64,000 nucleotides of DNA, from NCBI GenBank assembly GCA_033182465.1, contig CP137326.1, positions 62,001 to 126,000 on the forward strand. Reading direction: 5' to 3'. This DNA is from Sanghuangporus weigelae (lineage: Eukaryota; Basidiomycota; Agaricomycetes; Hymenochaetales; Hymenochaetaceae). Under the pieces are notes generated by a model, which saw nothing but the letters and a program-made list of their open reading frames with translations, did not search any database and had not been told where the DNA came from. This document shows positions 23,694-32,959 of this stretch, piece after piece. Numbering within the stretch: the stretch's first letter is position 1; every line of letters begins with the position of its first letter. A program made the position numbers and the translations under genes.

Positions 23694-25547
23694 TCACCGT
23701 TTCTTTTTCCAACTTGCACCACTCCTATCACTTACAACACTCGGTGCGCGAGAGCCGTGTCGTGAATTGCTCCTCTGGTTCGTCTGGGGTTGCTCCGTTT
23801 GAGCTGCTGATGTCGTGCCAGTGTCTTTGGCAATGGCGTCAGAGCGACCTGCATCTGCAGGTTCTTTCTTCTGCCCCTTGTGCTCCTTGTGCTCCTTGTG
23901 TTCCTTGTGCTTCTTCTCTTCTTCACTCCCAGACTTGGAAGCTTTCTTACGAAACGCAGACGTAGTAGACGCAGCTCTGGAAGCAGGTCTTGAAGTCACT
24001 TTCGGAGACGTTTTTTCTTTAGTCTCTGAAATATTCGAGTGTACAATTACTGGAGAGCTCTGTCTGACCTCCTCCTTCACTCCGCTCGACTCGACAGGAG
24101 GAGGAGCGGGAGTGGGAGGAGTTGCCGGGGGCGGAGGGACCATACCACTGGATGTAGGAGGGGTGGAGGATGGACGCTTGGGAACTTGTGCCAGCTTTTT
24201 GGCCTTGTTTTTGTACGATGCCGTCGAAAACACACTCCGGACACTCGGAGCATTCGAGGTTCTTGAGTGCGTGCTCTTGACACTCCGGATGCTCGACGGC
24301 CTTGAATGCGACTTGGTCTCCTTACTATCACCCGGAGTGGGCGTTGACGCAGGTTCCCCTGCCGGAGGTGCGGAAGGTGGTGAAGGCTCAGTTTCTGTTG
24401 GTGCAGGTGGCGCGCCCTCAACTATTTCTGTTGGTGCAGGTGGCGCGCCCTCAACTATTTCTGTTGGTGCAGGTGGCGCGCCCTCAGCTATTTTCGCCTC
24501 AGATCCTGGCTGGATCTCTTTACTCTTTTCTTTCGTGGAGATTCTTGATTTCGTACTAAGTGCCGGAGTAGGCGCACGAGAGGGAGGTCCAGTTCTCGTC
24601 TGACCACTGTCCTTCTTAGGAGCTGGTGAAGGTTGGCGACTGCTGTGCCTACTCCCGTTCTTGGACCTGGTTTTGCCACCGTCTGAGTGTATTGATCGTT
24701 TACTAGGAGCCGGAGAAGGTGCGCGCTCTGGCTCTTTTTGCTGCTCCGTTCCAGTTGTACCTGCAAGGGGCGCAGAGGGAGACGCGGGAGGCGTGGCCTT
24801 AGCTTGTTCTCCTACACTCGGAGGTCTAGACGGCGATGCGACCACTTCAAGAATACTAGGAGGACGCGAGCGTCGTTTGTTCCTGTCAACGCTCGCCCTA
24901 CTCGATGCTCTTGACGGATGTTTGGAGACTTGCCGCTCATTGGCAGGCTCTTCTCGTTGACGATGGCGAGGAGCGGGAGACGTAGCTCGAGAACCACCTT
25001 CAGAACCGGATTCCTCCCTGATCGGCGTCAGACTGTTCTGTCGGGATGGACGAGCGTAAAACTCGCCCTTCTGAGCATGGTAAATATGTCGAAGTAGTGT
25101 TTCAAGACCCCGTATATTCGGGACTACGAGCTTCATCTTCCCATCCACAATTGTAAACCCAGCTCTGACCGAAAGTACCAGAAGAGTCTTTATCTGCGCG
25201 TTAGTCATAGAGAGCAGCCTATCATGTCGTTCCCAGAACGACAGATCCTCGAGGCCGATGAAGGAGTTTCCGAGAGACGATACACTTCGCAAGCTGATCT
25301 GGTCGAGCTTCTTTCCAGTATACTCGCTGTGCATCAATTTCTCTGTACGATCTATAGGATCCCCACGGCGGGATCCTACGTCAGAGTACCTGCTACCAGA
25401 TGACGCCCTGGACTTCTGCGAAATATTGGATCTTACACTCCTTATACTTGCTGGTCGTGATGCAGGGGGCGACATGGGCAATGGCCGCGAAGCGCCAGCC
25501 GCAGCATCCGGATATACGGACGCTGGTCTGACATTTACGGGCTTCAT
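23694..25547 (-). CDS. Disordered Ser/Pro/Arg-rich protein of unknown function
   Basis: An uninterrupted frame of 617 codons that I do not recognise. Most of it is low-complexity: RPASIRSVRSN-type and RPSSIRSVKS-type serine/arginine repeats (possible kinase sites), Pro-rich blocks, three exact 11-residue EIVEGAPPAPT-type repeats and a basic HKEHKEHK tract, ending SGASWKKKR. One segment looks ordered, about residues 75-160: LSFWERHDRLLSMTNAQIKT, LLVLSVRAGFTIVDGKMKLV and GLETLLRHIYHAQKGEFYA. This may be a small helical fungal domain. The start codon lies only 50 bp after the stop of the upstream kinase gene on the same strand. The long open frame and biased but in-frame composition support a real gene. 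Confidence 0.7.
   Translation of the reverse strand: MKPVNVRPASVYPDAAAGASRPLPMSPPASRPASIRSVRSNISQKSRASSGSRYSDVGSRRGDPIDRTEKLMHSEYTGKKLDQISLRSVSSLGNSFIGLEDLSFWERHDRLLSMTNAQIKTLLVLSVRAGFTIVDGKMKLVVPNIRGLETLLRHIYHAQKGEFYARPSRQNSLTPIREESGSEGGSRATSPAPRHRQREEPANERQVSKHPSRASSRASVDRNKRRSRPPSILEVVASPSRPPSVGEQAKATPPASPSAPLAGTTGTEQQKEPERAPSPAPSKRSIHSDGGKTRSKNGSRHSSRQPSPAPKKDSGQTRTGPPSRAPTPALSTKSRISTKEKSKEIQPGSEAKIAEGAPPAPTEIVEGAPPAPTEIVEGAPPAPTETEPSPPSAPPAGEPASTPTPGDSKETKSHSRPSSIRSVKSTHSRTSNAPSVRSVFSTASYKNKAKKLAQVPKRPSSTPPTSSGMVPPPPATPPTPAPPPVESSGVKEEVRQSSPVIVHSNISETKEKTSPKVTSRPASRAASTTSAFRKKASKSGSEEEKKHKEHKEHKEHKGQKKEPADAGRSDAIAKDTGTTSAAQTEQPQTNQRSNSRHGSRAPSVVSDRSGASWKKKR
23875..23915. repeat. Nonanucleotide repeat coding for HKE units
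   Basis: Consecutive TGCTCCTTG-type units on the plus strand give EHKEHKEHKEHK-like residues in the minus-strand protein. The repeat is short, imperfect and in frame. Confidence 0.7.
24392..24490. repeat. In-frame 33-bp tandem repeat, three copies
   Basis: Three consecutive 33-bp units start at 24392, 24425 and 24458. The first two are identical and the third differs near its end. On the minus strand each unit adds 11 residues of the type EIVEGAPPAPT, so the repeat preserves the reading frame of the 617-residue protein. Confidence 0.9.
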
Positions 25548-25581
25548 GAACTATGCGAGAAGAGCAGATCTCGCTCAGTTT

Positions 25582-25592
25582 TATATATATAT
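25582..25592 (-). promoter_or_regulatory. TATA-like element in a 50-bp gene junction
   Basis: On the minus strand an alternating TA run followed by AAAA lies between the stop codon of the kinase (25598-25600) and the ATG of the next gene (25545-25547). It is about 35 nt before that ATG. It could direct a nearly leaderless transcript, or could be chance AT-richness between two cistrons. Confidence 0.35.
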
Positions 25593-25597
25593 CTCAG

Positions 25598-27043
25598 TCA
25601 TTGTCCAGTTGGATGACGAACCTCATGATCCAAAGCTTGCTTTGTTGTCAATCGTTCCTTGTCGTTGAGGTTTATTAAACCCTGTATAAAGTCTCTTGCT
25701 TGCGCGTATTCTACCAGCGCCAATAGGTTACAACGGAAGGCTAAAAGAAGCAGAAACAGACGGACCTTCGTTGATGGGAAACAGAGTCCAATCAACACCT
25801 TTTTCAATCGTCTTTTCTATTGTTTCACGTGCATTTGCAGATGCTTCTTGAGTAGCTTCCATTAACGGATTTTGCGTGACGTTCACTTGAAAGCTCAGTT
25901 CAGTAGAACGGGTAGGGGAATGAACATGACAAGCCAGTAATCCTTACTTAGATCTCCAACGTCCGTCGACTTCAACTTTGGGGCCATCGTTTCTTTCATT
26001 TGCTTCGCCAGGTTAAACTTGAAAGGAAACCCGTATGTGAGCATCACGTAGGTGACGACGCTTTCCAGAATGCCATCGTCAACATCTGATTACATCCATG
26101 CAAGGAAGACAGCATACCCAAGAGCCCACAGGTCCATCGGTTTACCCAATTCCGATCTCTTCCATACTTCGTAAGCCAGATACTCGGTAGTCCCTCCAGC
26201 GATGATGGTCTTCTTGAGCTCTTCGTTCATGTTGGCCGCTAGGGCTCTAGCCCACGGATTTCGTGATCGTAAGGAAGGGGATAGTGCATGAAGAAGGTGA
26301 AAATACCTACAAGCGGTGATCCGCAATAACGATTTGCGTCATCTCTCGATCTTTGAACAAAATATTTTCTGGCCTATGTCAAGCGGTCTAAACAAACATA
26401 GAATTTCTCCAGAGCAAGAAAAAGATACCAACTTGAGATCTCCGTGCGTAAGTCCGAGTTCATTATGCAAGTGATCCAGCCCCTCTGTGATCTGTCTGCA
26501 CCCCCGACAAGATATTAGCTTGACAGTTAAACGAATTTACGGCTATAGCATGCGCTAACGACTCGCCTTGCTATGCTCTTCGCAAAATCTATATGGAGAG
26601 TTTTCAAACGTCCCATCAAATGAAGTAGTGAGCCTCCAGGCAGATACTTGAACACAATAAAGTTGTATCGGACGCCTTCGACTTCTTCTGCCGTCGCACA
26701 TATTAATTCGACCTGAAATTCATATTCAGTCTGCATAAGCAGAAAGGAAAAAGATGGTGAAGGTACGACAGGATACTCACGATGCGCGGGTGAGGCTTTG
26801 CTTTGATAGCTTCCAGTGCCTTGACCTCGGCTTCGACGTCCATCACGGTACCCGGATCGATTCGTTTGACGGCAACGAGCTCCTTAGTCTGTATGTCTTC
26901 ATATTTCTGGATACAAGGTACATGATTAAAGACAGACGTCGATGAACAACTAAGGAAGGGATTGGAGCTGTACTGACCCAGAACGAACCCGCGGGTCCCG
27001 ACCCAAGCGGATGATTATCGAGCAGCCTATAGTTCCACGGCAT
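25598..27043 (-). CDS. Divergent protein kinase with HGD and DHR in place of HRD and DFG
   Basis: A kinase-fold protein in about eight exons, starting MPWNYRLLDNHPLGSGPAGS with a glycine-rich loop. KELVAVKRIDPGTV supplies the VAxK lysine. GVRYNFIVFKYLPGGSLLHL is the hinge. HNELGLTHGDLKPENILF is the catalytic loop, with Gly replacing Arg of HRD but the Asp kept. The next motif is VIADHRLALAA, where DFG would be expected: the metal-binding Asp is kept and Phe-Gly becomes His-Arg. GGTTEYLAYEVWKRSELGKP replaces the usual APE segment, and MDLWALGYAVFLAWM is the F-helix. The last exon gives RDFIQGLINLNDKERLTTKQAL. It may be a weakly active kinase or a pseudokinase. It is tightly followed by the 617-residue gene. 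Confidence 0.75.
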
Positions 27044-27540
27044 AGTAATACGTCCCGAAGAAAGGTCAGTATATGTTTCCCGTGTTCACCACAGCAAAGC
27101 GCTGTGCTGTAAATCACTGAAAGTCTGAGGTGCGCCACAGTTATATACATCCCGGGCCCGACAACTACCATCTTTGTAGATGAGTAGCTACCTGTGCAAA
27201 GTCAAAAAAAAACACAATAGTTGCTTTCACGTTTGCGTAGAAAGTCATTAATTTGCGGCGAGAAGAGACGCATGGATGGGAGAAGTGCTCCTTTTGGAAG
27301 GGGACCGACTGTGTATAGGTTCATGCGAGTTATATGATAGTACAATGTGGCGTGTCGTCCGTTCTGTATGGATCTACATCTACACTATAGATAAGTACAT
27401 CAATCGAACATTGCATAACACAAGAAAACTCGAGAGAATTGCATGTACGGTAGTATAGTGCCCTGCAAAATAAAGACTAGAATGTCCAAAACCAAGTCCA
27501 CCCTCTGTCCAGAAAGATCATTCACCTCAGAAGTTGGCCA
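27044..27540. other. Intergenic between kinase and RPC9
   Basis: This holds the kinase promoter and the RPC9 3' flank. Nothing else is supported. Confidence 0.5.
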
Positions 27541-28478
27541 TCAATCGGCATTATCATCGCCCATCTCAAGATCACCTTCGACGCCAACGCCAGCGCCCAA
27601 ATCATCGAACTCGTCAATATGCTCGCCATCGGCTTCCTCTTCCCATCCTAGCCGTGTTTCATGTTCTTGCATATGTATTATCCTAGCAGACGAGCTAGGC
27701 TGAGCAGACTGCCCTTGGCTTTGTTCGTCAGATGGTAAGAACAAAGGATTGGGCTGAGCGAGCGAGGAACGGACGACGTCGAGGACTTCGTCCATCTTAT
27801 CTCCGAATCTGTCCTCAATCTCTTCCACAATCTGCAGAAAAAAAATCGGTGACTTACAAAATAAAGTTAAGAAAGCCGATAAAGCAACTTACAACATAGA
27901 GTTCAACAGGCTCCGTCGGGGCCAAGTTCACGATTTGGAGCTTCTCTGCCTTAGTCAGATCGAACTTGTTCAAATCGTGCACGAGCTGCTTTATGTACTC
28001 CGCCGATTGCTGCTGCGCAGGCTGATAATCTGCCGTCAAGTACTGAATCGCCTTAGTGCATTAGTAGTATGCGTAACGTCGATATATGGACGAGAAGGTT
28101 CCGACGTAAAAAGGGGCTCTCAGCTCAAGCGGAGGCCGAGATATTACTAACACATACCTCGAACTCCACAGTCCTAAGGTTTTCACAGACATCCTCCTGC
28201 ACCAACGTGCTGACCAAAATCGAATCATTCGGTGCTGCGGAGGCGTGTAATCTTGCCGCAATTCTCTCGTCTTCTTCCTTCTTTATCCTTATCGCCGTTT
28301 TCTGCCTCGCAAGCTGCTCACTCTCCAACTCCTTGAGAAGCGTAAGGACTTCATAGTTGGAGAGGAGGGCCGAGCGGGCAGAGAGTACCTATCGGATTGG
28401 TCTCGTGGTCAACAAACAAAACTACCCTGATGGTATAATTTTCTTGTCAGGACTGTTGTTCCGCACCTCCATGGACAT
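27541..28478 (-). CDS. RPC17: RNA polymerase III subunit RPC9 (Rpc17/CGRP-RCP family)
   Basis: With Rpc25, this protein forms the stalk of RNA polymerase III and takes part in initiation on tRNA and 5S genes. The first exon encodes only MSME; splicing joins it to VLSARSALLSNYEVLTLLKE, the conserved N-terminus of the family. Later exons read AARLHASAAPNDSILVSTLV, AEYIKQLVHDLNKFDLTKAE, KLQIVNLAPTEPVELYV and VEEIEDRFGDKMDEVLDVV, the signature of the Rpb4/RPC9 HRDC-like domain. A C-terminal acidic, Gly-rich tail ends LEMGDDNAD. Three or four introns are present, including one directly after the fourth codon. It lies head-to-head with the hydrolase gene 406 bp away. Confidence 0.9.
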
Positions 28479-28884
28479 TGTTTGAATACAGATTAACTCA
28501 GCATATGCATTTGATTGCGGTCCTGTATGTATTGCCTCGGGCTGAGAGAACCGGAGGAATGAGTGGAAATTGACCGGGACAAGAACTTTTCAAACCTGGG
28601 CCTACTTCCGAGCCGTGGGAAGCAGTAACTATAATCGCACGATCCCGTGACAGAACTTATCCTAAATTAGCTGATGGGAAGAAGCACCCCTGAAGCTGTG
28701 CATCGTCATGATCCCGGGTGATGGGAGGATGTGGAGTCTCACCACCGCTCTTTTTCTTAACCGTATCAACCCATTTAGTACCGCTCTCGTTATTTCCGCC
28801 CTGGCTTGACATATAGTCCTTTTCTCTCTTCCTCATCTTTCTTTCCCTCGCCGTCTTTTTCTTTTCTTCGAGCTTACTATCACT
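28479..28884. promoter_or_regulatory. Divergent promoter region, RPC17 and hydrolase
   Basis: A 406-bp head-to-head gap with a CT-rich run (28818-28870) just upstream of the hydrolase ATG. No individual element can be named with confidence. Confidence 0.4.
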
Positions 28885-30327
28885 ATGGTTAGCAAAGAGA
28901 GCTTGAAAGAAATCAACATGGGCAGCGACTCGAAGGTCTCCGTCGGCGATGTACTCATCCAAGTCGATGGCTATGACAGCGACTTGGAGAGCACGCACGA
29001 ACTACCGCTCGACTTGTCCAATCATCGCTCGCAGGTCGAGCAGCTACAAGTTATGGCTTGTATGTATTGTGCCACCTTTTTCTTTTTCTTTTTGTGTATT
29101 GTTGATCCTGTGCTGACCTTTGATTGCATTGGGGAATGAAGTCGGCACTATGCTCCGGCTACTAGTAGATATGGCCTCGCTGCCCGTTCTCCTCGCATAC
29201 GACCGGTTCAGGTTCAAAAAATGGATAGATACTGGTCGAACGGGAAAGTGTCGTTTATGCATATACGTACCGAAAACGCTCAAGGACACGGAGACGCCAA
29301 GAGGAGTGGTGATGCATCTCAATGGTGGTGGATGGACGATGTGAGTTTCTCGCTGATTTCTTTTATTGGTCCGCACAGGCTGACTGCTGCGGAAGTGGCC
29401 GACCAGAGGTCGAAGCGCCGATTTGTCGATACATCGCCGACACCGTTGGCGTGGTAGTTGTGTCCCCCGACTACCGAAAAGCTCCAAGTAGGTCGAGCTC
29501 AGTTGACGTCCTAGCGAACTATTCCTAACAAATGTTATGTACAATTAGAGTATCCTTATCCTCACGCGTTGGAGCAGGCTTTCCAAGTCGCATCATGGAT
29601 AGCCAAGTACGTTCCCACGCTCTTCGTTCTCGTCCTAATAATAATCTCATATACTCTCACTTCATCACTGTAGTGGCGGACTTTCGCACGCCCTTTCTTC
29701 GTCTCGTGTACCTAATGCGCAGAATGTTTGTGTCGATCCCACTCGCATTGGATTGTCAGGCGGGAGTGCGGGGTCGAATCTTGCTTGTGCACTCTCGACG
29801 CTGTGCGTATCAAGACCACTGCCCAATCGCGCGAAGATCCGTGCACAGGGATTGCTTTATCCGGCTTTGAACTTAGCTGTGCCGTATCATGAAAAAATAG
29901 CGAGGGTGGATCCTGGGAGGGTCTTGCCACCGTGGATGAGCCAGTTCTTTCTGGTAGGTACTTTCCCCTTATTCTATATCAAGGTCTCTAAGTTAAATTT
30001 TAATAACAGCGTGCATACCTTCCTCCACCACGACACGCCAGTGACCCGCTCATCTCCCCCGCCCTCGCCCCAGACTGCATCGCCTCTCATCTCCCACCGA
30101 CCATCATCCTCACAGCCGCATACGACTATCTCGCACATGAAGCCGATCACTATGCCTCCCGACTCCATTCCCTCGGCGTCTGCGTCCGACATCGCAGATT
30201 TGAAGACGTCGGACATGGGTTCGACGGGATCCCGACACGCAATAGGAAGCAGAGGATGCTGAATTGCAAGGCGAGAGATGAGGCGTGGGGTATGATCGCG
30301 GATATCATGCGGGAGACGTTGCTCTGA
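28885..30327 (+). CDS. Alpha/beta hydrolase, HSL-type esterase/lipase
   Basis: A carboxylic-ester hydrolase of the alpha/beta fold, close to the hormone-sensitive-lipase group. Exon 1 starts MVSKESLKEINMGSDSKVSV. Key motifs over about seven exons are GVVMHLNGGGW (oxyanion hole, HGGG-like), VVVVSPDYRKAP, RIGLSGGSAGSNLACALS (nucleophile Ser in GxSxG), LTAAYDYLAHEADHY (acid Asp) and FEDVGHGFDGIP (catalytic His). All three catalytic residues are present. No signal peptide is seen, although an early hydrophobic segment (LRLLVDMASLPVLLAYDRF) could associate with membranes. The natural substrate is unknown. Confidence 0.85.
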
Positions 30328-31252
30328 ATTGGGGCCTACGGTTAGACTGTGTGGGATATGGGATGATAGATCTTCGACTTTGACTTTTGTGCACACTCGT
30401 GCGCGCACTCGCATACGTATATGCATACACAACATCACATATCATGGCACTCCTTCCCCCCTCCCCCTCTCCTTAGAGAACCTTTCCTGACCCTTTTTGT
30501 AATTTCGAGGCGGACATCAGCCACATTTGACGTTCCTTCTCCTTCCATTTGACTTGCTTTTCTGGACGCTTTTTTGGCATTTATACACGCCTCCCGACTC
30601 TTTTTAGAATTATCTTATACCTCTCCCTCCACTCCCCTCGTCTCTAGGTATGTATGTACATACGTATTACCTGGCAGTAGTAAAAACATTGTTTCCCAAA
30701 AAGTAGATAAAACGTCCTTCCTCCTTCCCTCTGTGCATTGCAACCGTGAGTGCCTCCATCTATATCCCTGTCCAGTTTCTTTTCTGTTTTGGGATTTGTG
30801 GAGTATTTAGATAGCTTAGATAGACGTGATCGGACTCTTGTGTGCGACATAAAAATGATGAGATGCATAAAAATTGGCAGTGTGATCTGATTGATCAATC
30901 TTTTCGCCAAATGTGAAAGGGCGGATTGAAAAATAAAGTATTCCGATTTTGCATATTATAGACGAGGAAAGCAGTGATACGAAACATTTTGAGTTGAATG
31001 TGAACTCGAAAAGAGATTGAAGATAGCAATGCGGATAACTAAAACTACATGCTCAAGATAGAAAGAAGGAAGAATGAATGAACGCAAGCAATCCGAATCC
31101 CAAATTAAATAAATATTCGGCAATCCATACTACTTATTCTTCATAAAGCGTGAAAGTCGTAAAAACAACCCAGCATCTCCAAGAGTCCAAGGCAAGCTTC
31201 AATCCCGATATACGCACTTCAGGTATTCAAGGATTCAAGCACGCAAGCGAAC
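30328..31252. other. Convergent intergenic, hydrolase and BUB2
   Basis: A 925-bp gap between two convergent genes, with CT-rich and AT-rich tracts. No exon, RNA gene or element is recognised. Confidence 0.5.
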
Positions 31253-32737
31253 TCAGCGAACTTCGAACGGATGCCGAACGAGTTCGTCATACAGATCGGC
31301 TGGGATATCGCGCACGAGGGTGACAGCGATCCCGATCACGGGCTGTGCTTCCAAGGGGGGCAGTGTCCGCAGCAGCTTCATCGGGCTGTATAGATATGAC
31401 GGAGGAATGGAAGAAGGGCCGAAGTGCGTCATGGATACGATATGGCATTTACGAATCGGCGTTTGGTGCGGTAGTGTTGTTCGATTGCGGTGGAAGAGGT
31501 GAGAATGAAATCATTGCGAATGGAAAGCAATGTCATCAGCATTCGTGTTCATTGTTCACAGGAAATAAAATAAAAGAGAATGGAAGAGCAAATGAAACGG
31601 CGGTGAAAAGTTGTGTTTCTTTTAAAGATCGGAAGAACGGAATACTCACCTCTTACTAGTCATCAGCTCGTCCCTTATGAGCAGGAGCTGTGCGATGACG
31701 CAGAGCACGTTAAGGTGCACGCCAAAAGCGAGGAGGAAGTCCCAAAGCTGGAGGACTTGGTCTAGCGGAGGTGTGCATGCACAGAGCGTCATTACCGCTG
31801 TTTGAGTCATTTAATTGATGTCAGATATTGGATAGATATTGAAGGGAAAGACAGAAAGATGCACAGGGAAATGCATAAATCTCTGCCGAGAGACGTTTTG
31901 ATCGGAGGTGGTCGAAGAGTTCCGGGTCAACGATTTTTAGACATCGATCCAGGAGCTGTGCATCATTTTCAACATTTCTCTGATCAATTCAACGTAACGC
32001 TTCCTCACCTTCAGCCCCCGATGTACACCCTCTAATGTCTGCTGTACATAAAGCGGACATGAATGCTCAATGAATCGCGCAAAGCAAAAGAACGCGTCCA
32101 ACTCCGAGGGCATAGTATACAAAAACGGTGCAGCAAGGACGTTCATGCCTTGTACGTATGTGAATGTTAGTGGCGGAGGGTGGATACGTTGAGCCTCTGC
32201 GCGTTCTTGGCGTTCGTGATTTCGCCAGACGAAAGCGTCGAGGAGACGGACGAGCATGTCTTCTCGGACGCGTTCTTTGAAGCCTCGGTCTGTTGCTAGC
32301 GTTCTGCACGCTTCATAGTTAGAAAATATAAGCAACAACAAAGGTGAATTCAGACTGACCTGAAAGTATCATTGCGAATCTTCTCCTTGAACTCGCAAGG
32401 CCCTCGCCGGACATACCGTAAGTACTTATCCGCCGAAATGCTATTCACGCCCAGAAGAATCTTCCACACACGTGGACGGAGCGTTGGATCCTGTCATCAC
32501 CCTCGTCAGCACCAAAAACTTAACAAATGAAAACGTAATTAAACCGAAGGTATTGCTTACAACCGTGTAAGGGATACCCTCCACGAGGATAACTCGACGC
32601 AGCTTTTTAATTCCTTCCTCGATCTGCTTATCTGTCCTTTGTTGAGCCGAACCGGCTAACTTGGGCTGATTGAGGATGCGGTTGATGGTCCTGGCTGCCC
32701 GTTGAGCATCCTCGGCTGTTTGCTCGGTCAACGACAT
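31253..32737 (-). CDS. BUB2: TBC-domain GTPase-activating protein of the mitotic exit/septation checkpoint
   Basis: Bub2 (Cdc16 in fission yeast) works with Bfa1/Byr4 as a GAP for the Tem1/Spg1 GTPase at the spindle pole and delays mitotic exit. The start is MSLTEQTAEDAQRAARTINR. Exons then give LRPRVWKILLGVNSIS, with the TBC arginine region, then TYVQGMNVLAAPFLY, which holds the conserved YxQG glutamine-finger motif, and CPLYVQQTLEGVHRGLKLLD, PSVMTLCACTPPLDQVLQLW and GVHLNVLCVIAQLLLIRDEL. These are diagnostic of Bub2 rather than other TBC proteins. The tail is KLLRTLPPLEAQPVIGIAV to ELVRHPFEVR. About five introns are present. It is divergent from RNase H1 with a 222-bp shared promoter. Confidence 0.9.
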
Positions 32738-32959
32738 GACCGCGGACGGAGAACAGCGCGGGCGCGGAGACGCGTTGGGTTCTTTTCTAAGTGCACGTGA
32801 GGAAACTTTTCAGTGACCGCGTCTCGAGCGAGGTTCAATCGCTTTTTGCTTCTTACTCTCGTGTTTGTAGTCATTAGTATATTATCTGGCTCTCTTCATG
32901 CCGCAACGCGGACACTCTCCTTTCGTTCGCGTATTGTGCTAGTCTCTTCGGTAACAAAA

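Noticed and set aside
23815-24603. Plus-strand open frame of 262 codons opposite the disordered gene
   Set aside because: It mirrors the Pro/Ser-rich repeats of the minus-strand gene as Gly/Val-rich runs and lacks its own features. The minus-strand frame is longer and covers the whole locus.
28657-28998. Minus-strand open frame of 113 codons in the RPC17/hydrolase gap
   Set aside because: It overlaps the hydrolase first exon and has no recognisable similarity. It probably mirrors the CT-rich promoter.
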